In this document: one piece after another, positions 40,301 to 48,233 of the stretch
Position numbering within the stretch: position 1 is the stretch's first letter
How the letters are laid out: each line of letters begins with the position of its first letter
Source: Fluviicola sp.
Lineage (GTDB): Bacteria > Bacteroidota > Bacteroidia > Flavobacteriales_D > Crocinitomicaceae
Direction of reading: 5' to 3'
Assembly (NCBI GenBank): GCA_002733985.1
Contig: NVXP01000009.1
Location: 14,022 to 65,981 of the forward strand
DNA length: 51,960 nt
The notes under the pieces: model-generated
What the model was told of the DNA's origin: nothing
Seen by the model: the letters and a program-made list of their open reading frames with translations, nothing else
The model's database searches: none
Program-made: the position numbers and the translations under genes

Positions 40301-40891
40301 TTGAAATCATTTGGAACTTGTCTCTACTATAAAAAAGGAAAACACCTTTATTCCATTGATTCCAACTTGGTGATTACAAAACACAAGAAAGTCGATAAAT
40401 TCCGAATGGTCACTCCTCAAATTGGCTGGCTCGAAGGGAAAAAGGATCAATTGATTGATTCGGATTGGGGAAACATTTGCAAGATGAAGAAATCCTCAAG
40501 GTTTGAAATGCGCGATGGTCATTTAATTGTTTTGTACAGTGACTCTGTGGAACGTGATTTTGGAACATTGATACCGATTGTAGGTGGTTCAAATCCGACT
40601 GTCAAAGCTCCAGAAGTAAGAGTGATTTCCGAAAACGGAAAATACGGCGTTAAACAAGGGGACGAAATGATCTTGCCTATGAACTATCCGTGGTTGTCGA
40701 AAATCAATGATGAAGAATTCTTGACGAAGATCGAGTCAGAAAAACAACTATACAATTCCAGCTTGGATCGTATAGGAAATCGACCGTTTGATTGGTTCCT
40801 TCAAACAACTGGAGGCAATTTCGTGTTCTTCTACAAGGACCAAGTTTTCGTTGTGTCAATGGATCGAAGTAGACAATGTTTCATTAATTGA
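37304..40891 (+). CDS. WG repeat-containing protein, secreted
   Basis: Signal peptide; several WG-like units: 'KNGKVGLTKDGNELRSAIKYDQI', 'DLGGVVDRNGEIIIPLKYDFI', 'LNNKFGLSRRDGSQLIPIEY', 'ENGKYGVKQGDEMILPMNY'. ATGA overlap with the upstream gene. Confidence 0.8.
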   Translation: MIRFFALPFFLIFSFLVSGQFAAQGTAVGTTLDGSQIGSFWDEPDCFPLKKNGGWVWYDLENDSISNEYFFTDYVQPSTGYCESFVLKNDSMWGMMSGYDVERLPFMYDSVIYINDNVLTQTDDVWSYHQWNLDGSDTLITIDFDSLYADNGLMYFYSGGKTGLILKSNVIVEAKYDVIHTFECGHGLYESFQYLMTLTGSEFNLLDEQGKELLPKNVWDLRCTEDKIFEFRRGVHPEYYSTYLDEIISPNGRDIIFYGRRGYKIYAEDKATSELHLGDGRILSDTYDDYFILRDDFIAVRKNGKVGLTKDGNELRSAIKYDQINVLSQYMDENGSLSTHFLFFLGDSCGLMTEFGIEEFGAKYANILTTSDPDRFIVLDKDLGGVVDRNGEIIIPLKYDFITYDGHSSLFTLQLNNKFGLSRRDGSQLIPIEYTKHTALSARGGNGRAYPLHVLGKGNKLFFANYKGLIEKNGVDHYDYTGEVLKTYDSKEITVYALATDGLVEEKQSYPVYKPTVISKDYYSNWTGLHGWEKSYLEENQNAGYFGLRFYAKKGFGVFPKYRTIRPTSFFSFLGEVAYETSEINWLDEIPMTIIRSYDEMKIGSGRIENYPLFNTETVLPFSGNDDRRLNYELDRAQVFTNNTNVPFSELELLETVHYGDCAKRIEYVRRFFKGGNPKICPIDSAELSLYDYYKYWNMLDAVRLSPEIMKLVLDPKVGVRFDETNQVVVNTYDYDCYVNGLKFKEPVNYETFEFIANDIFYEKKHDSKTGKLRDFILNKDDKEEFVDNLLSARAISGDFGELILAEAPVSRMAKIHVDYPNYFFHQDSIDLNYEAGRITRRIDSNFVRLISPLGEVIADNCVLIRYLNEDRFAILQGSGWELIDKNGASLSELKFISVEKFIDDRAEFGFADGSAILLNSNGEEVMPLPEARTFLDDDHYIFASSPSQIINRFSNQKDEALNGEKYKLKGFFVSKEDGKTNIRRFGKSANIELKLTSKLKSFGTCLYYKKGKHLYSIDSNLVITKHKKVDKFRMVTPQIGWLEGKKDQLIDSDWGNICKMKKSSRFEMRDGHLIVLYSDSVERDFGTLIPIVGGSNPTVKAPEVRVISENGKYGVKQGDEMILPMNYPWLSKINDEEFLTKIESEKQLYNSSLDRIGNRPFDWFLQTTGGNFVFFYKDQVFVVSMDRSRQCFIN

Positions 40892-40905
40892 CCATTCGAA
40901 TCACC

Positions 40906-41475
40906 CTAGCAACAGGTAATTCGTGTTCTCAAGTTATTCCATTTCTCGGAAACGGGTTGAATCATAAGTGCTAAGTGCAATACGGCCAAAAGGATAGATC
41001 CAGGTAATAAGTTGTTCACTACAAATTCGAAAATCTCGAAGTTTTCAAGAGCACTGATCTCCAAAATTTCAATCCCTTGAGGAGTTAATTGAATCCTCAC
41101 AGCAAATAATACGGCAATTGCAGCAAAATGGAAGCTGTTGGAAAATAAGTGCAGAATGTATTCCCACCGTGGTAACCCTCCCATGAATGCGCGACTATCC
41201 TTTTCAGAGTAGGCATCAATTCCTAGTACGATGAGATCTACGATCAATAATGAAATTCCAATCCAAAGGAATGTTTCATTCTCAAATTTCATGAAAAGGG
41301 TGTAAACAATTGCAGGGAAGAGGAATGCCCGAATAGTATGAGTGATATGCTCTAAGCGACTATCTGCTTGAGCATGTAATTGATACTTGAATAAGTGCAG
41401 ATAAAATCCATCAATTGTTGCTAAGATGACAAATCCAATAAGTAAAATAGTTATAATTAATAATCCGATTTCCAT
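40906..41475 (-). CDS. Hypothetical membrane protein
   Basis: Hydrophobic segments 'MEIGLLIITILLIGFVILATIDGFYLHLF'; ATG at 41475. Confidence 0.6.
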   Translation of the reverse strand: MEIGLLIITILLIGFVILATIDGFYLHLFKYQLHAQADSRLEHITHTIRAFLFPAIVYTLFMKFENETFLWIGISLLIVDLIVLGIDAYSEKDSRAFMGGLPRWEYILHLFSNSFHFAAIAVLFAVRIQLTPQGIEILEISALENFEIFEFVVNNLLPGSILLAVLHLALMIQPVSEKWNNLRTRITCC

Positions 41476-41542
41476 GATGTTCAAGGTGTTTGTGAGGGGC
41501 AAAAGTCAAACAAAACCCAGTCTTAGAAAAGGACATTTGTCT

Positions 41543-42121
41543 CTATCTCTCGTGAAGAATTTCTTCTCTAATTCGTGTGAGTGTTCTACGAGTTACTCCA
41601 AGGTAAGAAGCGAGATCTTCAATTTTAGCGACTTGAATTATTCCAGGCATATCCTGAATCATTTTTTTATATTTTTCCTTTGCCGATTCTCGATTGAGCA
41701 TTACCGCGTAACCTTCCATCACCAAATACTCCCTTTCCATAAGTCTTCGCCCAATAATTGACCAAGCTTCGTTTTCTTGATAAAGCTTTTCTATATCTCC
41801 GGAAGTTATGGTCAGCAATTGTGCGTTTTCAATCGTTTGAATAGCAAATTCAGATGGTTCTTGGCGAATGAAACTCTTGTAGGACGTTGTTGTTTTATGC
41901 TTCGTGCAAAAGCATGTAGTGACTTCTTTTCCAGATTGATTAGATGAAAATATCCGAAGTGTTCCTTCAACCACAAATCCTATTTGATTACAGATTTCGC
42001 CTTGCTGAACAAAGTATTCACCTTTCAGCAAATTGACTTCTTGAAAAAGCCTAAATCCCGCATTGAAATCCTGATCGGAAATGGGATGAATGTTATTGAG
42101 GAATTGCTTGAAACTGTTCAC
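41543..42121 (-). CDS. Crp/Fnr-like cyclic nucleotide-binding transcriptional regulator
   Basis: 'LLKGEYFVQQGEICNQIGFVVEGTLRIFSSNQSGKEVTTCF' and HTH 'IEDLASYLGVTRRTLTRIREEI'. Probable GTG start. Confidence 0.85.
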   Translation of the reverse strand: MNSFKQFLNNIHPISDQDFNAGFRLFQEVNLLKGEYFVQQGEICNQIGFVVEGTLRIFSSNQSGKEVTTCFCTKHKTTTSYKSFIRQEPSEFAIQTIENAQLLTITSGDIEKLYQENEAWSIIGRRLMEREYLVMEGYAVMLNRESAKEKYKKMIQDMPGIIQVAKIEDLASYLGVTRRTLTRIREEILHER

Positions 42122-42295
42122 GAAGGTGTTTTTGTGCTCGCAAATTACAGATTAATATCATTTCAATCGGGTGTAATTCACAAAATCAATGAACCAATAA
42201 AACAGGTAATACTACGTGGTTTGATTTTTTGGAATTACGTAACTTGCAGCTATAGCTTCTCGGTTGAAACTTCAACTCACCAATATTCATTTTCG

Positions 42296-42910
42296 ATGGT
42301 TGCACAAGATAAATACAAGGACACGACAATTAATGGCAGTATATTTCCAGATGCGCCGATCTATACAACATTAAAAATCAATTTGAACTCGACGCTTGAG
42401 AGTGAATATTTACCGACGATAAATCGAATACTGGCAAATGAGCACCTGGGATTTCGATACTTACTCATTGCGATGACGCACAAAGAAGGATTTAGTGCTG
42501 GAACTCGTTCATACACGAACAATAACCCAGGGAATATTGGTAATACCGACAGCGGGGCTAATCAGAAATTCGACACTTTGGAGGATGGAATTCTTGCTCA
42601 GAAACATTACATATTGAACATTGTGAATGGTAAAAGTTCAGCTTTCCCAATGGGGGAATTGAAAGTAATTAAACCGTATTACTCTCCAGAAATCGCCAAG
42701 AATCCACAATATGGATTGCCACCATTCCTTCCTGGATATACGTTCACGTTTACAGGGCAATTGGATCAATTTGTGAAGATTTACTCCACCGGAGCACGTG
42801 CGGGAAATTCGTATTTATCAACAATTATATCTTACTTCAATCAAAACGGATTGGTCATCACGCCAGAAAGTAAGTTGCAAGATTTTATTCAAATGGGTAC
42901 TTATGGTTAG
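42296..42910 (+). CDS. Lysozyme/glucosaminidase-like peptidoglycan hydrolase, putative
   Basis: 'LIAMTHKEGFSAGTRSYTNNNPGNIGNTDSGANQKFDTLEDGILAQKHYI' resembles the lysozyme-like E...NNPGNI pattern. Start at 42296 (MVAQDKYKD) avoids overlap with the Crp gene; the listed start at 41984 lies antisense within it. Confidence 0.55.
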   Translation: MVAQDKYKDTTINGSIFPDAPIYTTLKINLNSTLESEYLPTINRILANEHLGFRYLLIAMTHKEGFSAGTRSYTNNNPGNIGNTDSGANQKFDTLEDGILAQKHYILNIVNGKSSAFPMGELKVIKPYYSPEIAKNPQYGLPPFLPGYTFTFTGQLDQFVKIYSTGARAGNSYLSTIISYFNQNGLVITPESKLQDFIQMGTYG

Positions 42911-43365
42911 TGTCTGCAGCCAACGTAAATTTCTGAATTCTTAATATACGCTTGCGCGAAATGTTTCTTCACCTTAGAAAGTTTTTTTTGAACAGCCGCT
43001 TTTTTTCCACTTGAAACAATTACGATGTAGTATCCTTCGGCAAAACCGTCATACCCACTGGAATATTCGATACTCACGTAATTTCCACCATCATAACCTC
43101 CTCTTGGAAAATAACCGTGGACTTCACCACAACCGCAAACTTCGTCCGTTTTGAATCCTTCAGATTTGTCAGGATAATAAATCGAAGTAGGGTAGTCAAG
43201 TCCCAATTTCTTTTTTGCTTTTAAGGCTGTTTTTTGCGCCGCTTCAAAGTCTGTTGAGGAAGCAATAATTAGAAATGATCGATCGATATACGATACATAG
43301 TCATCTTGAGAAAAGCTAAATTGAGAAACGAATAATGCAATTATTAAGTAAAATGAATTTTTCAT
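42907..43365 (-). CDS. Secreted hypothetical protein, possibly SPOR-like
   Basis: Signal peptide 'MKNSFYLIIALFVSQFSFSQ'; 'SFLIIASSTDFEAAQKTALKAKKKLGLDYPT...YYIVIVSSGKKAAVQKKLSKVKKHFAQAYIKNS'. Confidence 0.55.
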   Translation of the reverse strand: MKNSFYLIIALFVSQFSFSQDDYVSYIDRSFLIIASSTDFEAAQKTALKAKKKLGLDYPTSIYYPDKSEGFKTDEVCGCGEVHGYFPRGGYDGGNYVSIEYSSGYDGFAEGYYIVIVSSGKKAAVQKKLSKVKKHFAQAYIKNSEIYVGCRH

Positions 43366-43381
43366 AGTTGTTGGTTTGATC

Positions 43382-44203
43382 TTACTTAACCAACTTTCGT
43401 ACCACCGAATTTCCATTTGTTGAAATGAGTTCAAGGAAATAAAGGTTTGCTTCGAGATCCGCTACATTGATTTCAATATTATTGGGAGATTGAAGTTTTA
43501 TTCGTTTTACTTCTTGCCCTAAACTCGTTCGAAAGACAATCTCTGCAAGTTGATCAGTTGATTTAATTCGAATCACATCATTAAAAGGATTCGGATAAAT
43601 CTCAAATTGATTCTCTAATTCTATCGTTCCTGCATTCGATGGGTATTCAACCACAAAGTAAAGGGTATTCTGATCGTCAACATCATTCCATTCCCCAGCT
43701 ACACCGAGCGGCCATCCGTTGAGTGAAATTCCGAGTCCATCCTGACCACCAAAATCATCCGGTTCATTTCCCCAGTTGTTGTAGAGCCCACCAACTGGAT
43801 TTCCGCTAGATGTTCCTTGCCAGAATTGTGCAGTGGTCCCTGTATTATCTCCATCCCATATCCAATTTCCTTCCGTAGCTAAATCATTTCCTCCAAGCCA
43901 AACGTAAGAACCGCCACCACCGTCAGGGGCAACAGTATTATTGACCGTAATTCCACCGTTAGTCATCAATTCATCGAAAATAGCTGTGTTTTCCGCAACA
44001 TCATCGATTTCTACCAAATATCCACCTCGACTCACAGCACACGCAGATGCATCTTGCCACGTTAAGTTTTCACGAATGAGTTCATAATTCGAACCGTTGT
44101 ATGAGAATGCATAAACATTTGCGGGATCTCCACATTGTCCGAATGAGCTAAAGCTTAGAGCTGAAGTTAAAACGAAAGTTGAAAAGAAGGTAGAGATTTT
44201 CAT
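43382..44203 (-). CDS. C-type lectin-like domain protein with T9SS type A sorting domain
   Basis: 'SYNGSNYELIRENLTWQDASACAVSRGGYLVEIDDVAENTAIFDEL...VWLGGNDLATEGNWIWDGDNTG...NNWGNEPDDFGGQDGLGISLNGWPLGVAGEWNDVDDQNTLYFVVEY'; C-terminal 'FEIYPNPFNDVIRIKS...GNSVVRKLVK'. Confidence 0.88.
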   Translation of the reverse strand: MKISTFFSTFVLTSALSFSSFGQCGDPANVYAFSYNGSNYELIRENLTWQDASACAVSRGGYLVEIDDVAENTAIFDELMTNGGITVNNTVAPDGGGGSYVWLGGNDLATEGNWIWDGDNTGTTAQFWQGTSSGNPVGGLYNNWGNEPDDFGGQDGLGISLNGWPLGVAGEWNDVDDQNTLYFVVEYPSNAGTIELENQFEIYPNPFNDVIRIKSTDQLAEIVFRTSLGQEVKRIKLQSPNNIEINVADLEANLYFLELISTNGNSVVRKLVK

Positions 44204-44481
44204 AATTGAGTTGTTTCTGTGTGAGTATGAAATTACAATAATTGATTTCATCTATTACGTGTAGTTAACAGACACCCATTTTTCAGGAAGGTTGTCTATC
44301 GCGATCGAACAATTAATGCTAGAGCCGTTTCTAAACTTTTGAACATGGAAAAGTCAACTCTTTCGATAGAAAATGCGTTGTTTAATGTAAGAATGTACTT
44401 TTCCTAACTTTAGGCTTAGAACTAAGTAAAGGACTCTTTGAGTACTCAAAATTTCTAATTTGAACTAACTACTTGAACCCT

Positions 44482-47400
44482 ATGTTATTATCAAAATACA
44501 CCAATATCCTATTACTTCTAGCGGTAATGGGCTTTACAACCATTGCCGCTCTTCTAAACTCTTGTCAGGACAGTGCAGATCGGAAAGGGAGTGAATTAGG
44601 TGAAGGTTTTAAAGAAGCAATTGAAAATGCTGAAACGTTTAAGAATATTCAGTTAGATAGTGCCAGACATTACGCTTATGAGGCACATTCATTGGCCTGT
44701 GAAATACAAGGTGAGCTCGAAAAACACACATCCGTTTTACTCTTATCGGAAATAAGGTTTCTACAATTTGGTGCAAGTGATCGTCTATTTAAGAAAGTTA
44801 AAAGCTGCGAGAGTTGGTTCCGAGAACGCAAATTTTATAAAAAAGCATTTAGAGCCAATCTCGTACGACTGGAAATCATATCATTTTTGAAGGGGGGAGA
44901 TAATGCTTCAGAAGACATAGAAGGCCTTATTGAAACCGCTGTTTTGTCCAAAAGTAATTCTGCCAAGGCCCAGGCATACTATTTCAAAATGGACAAACGG
45001 GATTATACTCGGAAATGGGAAGATGACGTACATATCCTTGATTCAGCTAGAATGTTTGCTGCCAAAGCGAATGACAGTGTTTTGCTTGCAAAAATTCGTA
45101 TTATGAGCGTATTATCTGTAAATGGAAGTGCACAATCCTATGATAGTACTTTTCTTAGCTTGAAACAGGCACTTGAATGGAACTCTCCGGAGTTAAAATG
45201 TATGAGTTATCAATCGTTGGGTTTGGAATATATGCCTAATGCCAATTTGACAGATAGTGCTATTCATTATTTGGATAAAGGTATTGAATCGGCTCGAAAA
45301 TGGAGTAGTAAACCACATGAACTATTATTAAGAGCATATAAAGTGTTTACATACACGTACGTATCAATGATGGATTCGGCGATTCATATAGGGAAGAATG
45401 TGATCGGTATTGCTGAACAAGTGAAGAACAGAAATGTAGAGTTGAAGTTGCATCGTAGTTTAGCACAGGCGATGTTTTTAAAGGAGGAATTGTCTAAAGG
45501 GATTGTACATGCGCAGAAAACGGTAAGTGTGGCAGAGACAATGGGAGATGAAATGGCAATGTATTCATCCAAACAAGTTCTTTCAACTTATTTAATAAGA
45601 ACTGAACGTTATGCCGATGCAGAAGTATTTGCTGATGAGATGTACGAATGGGCAAAAAAAAGAGAAGAAACTCATGTAAATGATATGTTGATCTCAAATG
45701 CTCTTTTTTTAAAAGGAAAAATCAAAATGTTGCAACTTGATTTGGATCAAGCTCTTTATTTTTATGACAAGGCGGAAAAGAAATTGGCGAGCCATACCGG
45801 CAATAATAAATTCTATGTTCAGTGTACTGTTTTTTCTCTATTACTAAAAAAAGAGGCCTACAATCAAGCATTGGAATATTATAACTTCATGAACTCCGAG
45901 TACACAAATATTTATCTGCAGCGTTCTAATTTCCTCTATCTGAAAGGAAAATTAATGTTTCATTTGAATAGAAGTAGTGAAGCAGTTATTGCACTAAATG
46001 AATTTCTAAGCGCTGATAAAAGTGAGGGCGAAAAAGTCCACTATGACATAAGAACCATGCTCACGACGCTCTATGAAAAGCAAGGAAGGTACAGTTTGGC
46101 ATTGGAGAACAATAAAGAAGCGCTCAGATTAAAACATGAAATGGATAATGCCGAAGACGCACTTAAACTCGAAAAGATTCAATCGAAAAGTGAGGTGTCA
46201 AATAAGGAAATCGAAATCGGGCAGTTGAAAATTGATCGTCTAGAACAACAAAATTCACTGAATGCACAAGAGAGTATGCTTCAAACAAGAAGGCTCTTTA
46301 TCATTTTTCTTTGCATATTACTTGTATTACTCGCTGTGATAGTTGTTTCCGTTTCTCGAAGAGCAAAAGACACCATAGTAAGAAAAGAACTGCAAAGAAG
46401 CGCCTTGGAAAAGGAACAGCAAATTGAACGCCTTAAAACGGAAGAATCTGAACGAACAATAGAATTAAAAAATCAACTTTTCGCCAATATTTCACATGAA
46501 TTTAGAACACCGTTGACATTAATACAGGCTCCCGTTGAAGAGTTGATGGAGCGTGCTAGTTTAGAGGATCAATATTCCTTACAGGTAGTTAAACGCAATG
46601 CGGATCATTTATTGGTCATGGTGGATGAAATCTTGGAGTTAACGCGGCTAGACTCTGGAAATACTGAAATTTCAAAGAATACCTTTGACATTCATGCGTT
46701 TATTCGAGAGCTTCAGATGAATTTTGAACCTGTTTTCAGGCAAAACAGCATTAAGTTTGAAATGGACCTTCCGAAAGAAGAATACCTCGTGTTAGCGGAC
46801 GAATACCGTTTGAAAATGGTGTTAAATAACCTATTGAAAAATGCCTTCCACCATACACCAAAAGAAGGTGTTATTCGAATTCAAGTAGTAGTAAATAGGG
46901 ATGAGGAAACACTCGAACTGGCACTCTTCAATTCTGGAGAGTGGATAGATGACGAATTCCTACCCACTATTTTTGATCGGTACGCGCGCTCAAAAGAAAA
47001 GGAGTATTCTGGATATGGAATCGGCTTATCTTTTTGCAAACAAATTATATCACTTCACGATGGAGAGATCAGTGCAGAGAACGTTGAAGGTGGAGTACTG
47101 CTTTCATTTTCTATTCCAACAAAATTGGATCTAGTAGAATCGTCAATTGGAACAATTGACGAGCCAAATACTTATCCCATAGATGAGTCAGTAGAAAACC
47201 GAGAAAAGACTATTCTGATCGTAGAGGATAATCCAGAAGTACAGAATTTATTGAAGGATATCCTCTCTAGTCAATACGACATCGTATTAGCAGGAAACGG
47301 TGAAGAAGGAATCGAAATAGCCATGGAACATCAACCCAACTTGATCATTAGTGATATAATGATGCCGAAAGTAGGAGGTACTGAGTTAGTGGCAACCCTC

Positions 47401-47970
47401 AAAGGAAATTTTTCAACTTCGCACATTCCGATTATTTTACTCAGTGCGAAATCAGCGGGCCATGATCGAATTACTGGATTGGAAACAGGAGCTGACGACT
47501 ATTTAACAAAACCATTTAGTCCAAAAGAATTAAAGGTTCGAGTGAAGAATCTCATCGAACAGCGAGAAAAATTGCAAAGACGTTTTTCAAAGAATGTATT
47601 CTTGATGCCAGACGAAATTTCATCCAATTCACTCGATCAAGAATTTTTAATTCGAGCTACAGATATAGTAGAAGCCAAGCTATTAAGTTCTGGGTTTAAT
47701 GTCGAAAAATTCTGCCGTGAACTTTCATTGAATAGAAATAGTGTACATCAAAAATTAAAATCCTTGATAGGGTTAAGTGCTTCTCAATTTATTAAGTCCG
47801 TCAAACTCAAAAAGGCCACTACATTTTTAGCTGATGAACGTATTTCTATTGTTGAAGTTTCCGAATTATCAGGATTTAATAACCGTCAGGCATTCAATAA
47901 AGCGTTCAAAGATCAGTTCGAAATGACTCCTTCAGAGTATCGTAAGGAATGCTTGAGTAAGAATAATTAG
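44482..47970 (+). CDS. Hybrid two-component system (HTCS): TPR-like sensor, histidine kinase, receiver, AraC HTH
   Basis: 'FANISHEFRTPLTLIQAPVEELM', 'GYGIGLSFCKQIISLHDGEI', 'ILIVEDNPEVQNLLKDIL...SDIMMPKVGGTELVATL...GADDYLTKPFSP', 'LNRNSVHQKLKSLIGLSASQFIKSVKLKKATTFL...GFNNRQAFNKAFKDQFEMTPSEYRKE'. N-terminal lipobox-like 'LLNSC'. Confidence 0.92.
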   Translation: MLLSKYTNILLLLAVMGFTTIAALLNSCQDSADRKGSELGEGFKEAIENAETFKNIQLDSARHYAYEAHSLACEIQGELEKHTSVLLLSEIRFLQFGASDRLFKKVKSCESWFRERKFYKKAFRANLVRLEIISFLKGGDNASEDIEGLIETAVLSKSNSAKAQAYYFKMDKRDYTRKWEDDVHILDSARMFAAKANDSVLLAKIRIMSVLSVNGSAQSYDSTFLSLKQALEWNSPELKCMSYQSLGLEYMPNANLTDSAIHYLDKGIESARKWSSKPHELLLRAYKVFTYTYVSMMDSAIHIGKNVIGIAEQVKNRNVELKLHRSLAQAMFLKEELSKGIVHAQKTVSVAETMGDEMAMYSSKQVLSTYLIRTERYADAEVFADEMYEWAKKREETHVNDMLISNALFLKGKIKMLQLDLDQALYFYDKAEKKLASHTGNNKFYVQCTVFSLLLKKEAYNQALEYYNFMNSEYTNIYLQRSNFLYLKGKLMFHLNRSSEAVIALNEFLSADKSEGEKVHYDIRTMLTTLYEKQGRYSLALENNKEALRLKHEMDNAEDALKLEKIQSKSEVSNKEIEIGQLKIDRLEQQNSLNAQESMLQTRRLFIIFLCILLVLLAVIVVSVSRRAKDTIVRKELQRSALEKEQQIERLKTEESERTIELKNQLFANISHEFRTPLTLIQAPVEELMERASLEDQYSLQVVKRNADHLLVMVDEILELTRLDSGNTEISKNTFDIHAFIRELQMNFEPVFRQNSIKFEMDLPKEEYLVLADEYRLKMVLNNLLKNAFHHTPKEGVIRIQVVVNRDEETLELALFNSGEWIDDEFLPTIFDRYARSKEKEYSGYGIGLSFCKQIISLHDGEISAENVEGGVLLSFSIPTKLDLVESSIGTIDEPNTYPIDESVENREKTILIVEDNPEVQNLLKDILSSQYDIVLAGNGEEGIEIAMEHQPNLIISDIMMPKVGGTELVATLKGNFSTSHIPIILLSAKSAGHDRITGLETGADDYLTKPFSPKELKVRVKNLIEQREKLQRRFSKNVFLMPDEISSNSLDQEFLIRATDIVEAKLLSSGFNVEKFCRELSLNRNSVHQKLKSLIGLSASQFIKSVKLKKATTFLADERISIVEVSELSGFNNRQAFNKAFKDQFEMTPSEYRKECLSKNN

Positions 47971-48008
47971 CAGTATATGTCGATGTAGTCTATTTGTAAA
48001 CGCCTGTT

Positions 48009-48058
48009 TTACAGTGTGTAATTACATTTCTTTACATATTCATTACATACGTTTACGG
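48009..48058. promoter_or_regulatory. Array of TTACAT-like repeats with 10-13 bp spacing
   Basis: TTACAG 48009, TTACAT 48022, TTACAT 48032, TTACAT 48043, TTACGG 48053; palindrome TGTAATTACA at 48017-48026. Confidence 0.55.
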
Positions 48059-48233
48059 CTAATCATATCGATTTTGATCAAATTTGCAAATGACTAATTG
48101 AAGAAATCAATTCATGACATTCATGAGTGACCAATTTTTTCAGTCAAAGTAGTGCCTTTTGATCTAACAAATATTCAGCTTTCACCAATTTGGTTTTTAA
48201 AAGGCGCAAACGATCTAATAATTATAGACCATT

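Noticed and set aside
41984-42295. Upstream 104 codons of the 308-aa ORF at 41984..42910
   Set aside because: The first ~46 codons are antisense to the Crp/Fnr coding region; ATG at 42296 gives a cleaner gene.
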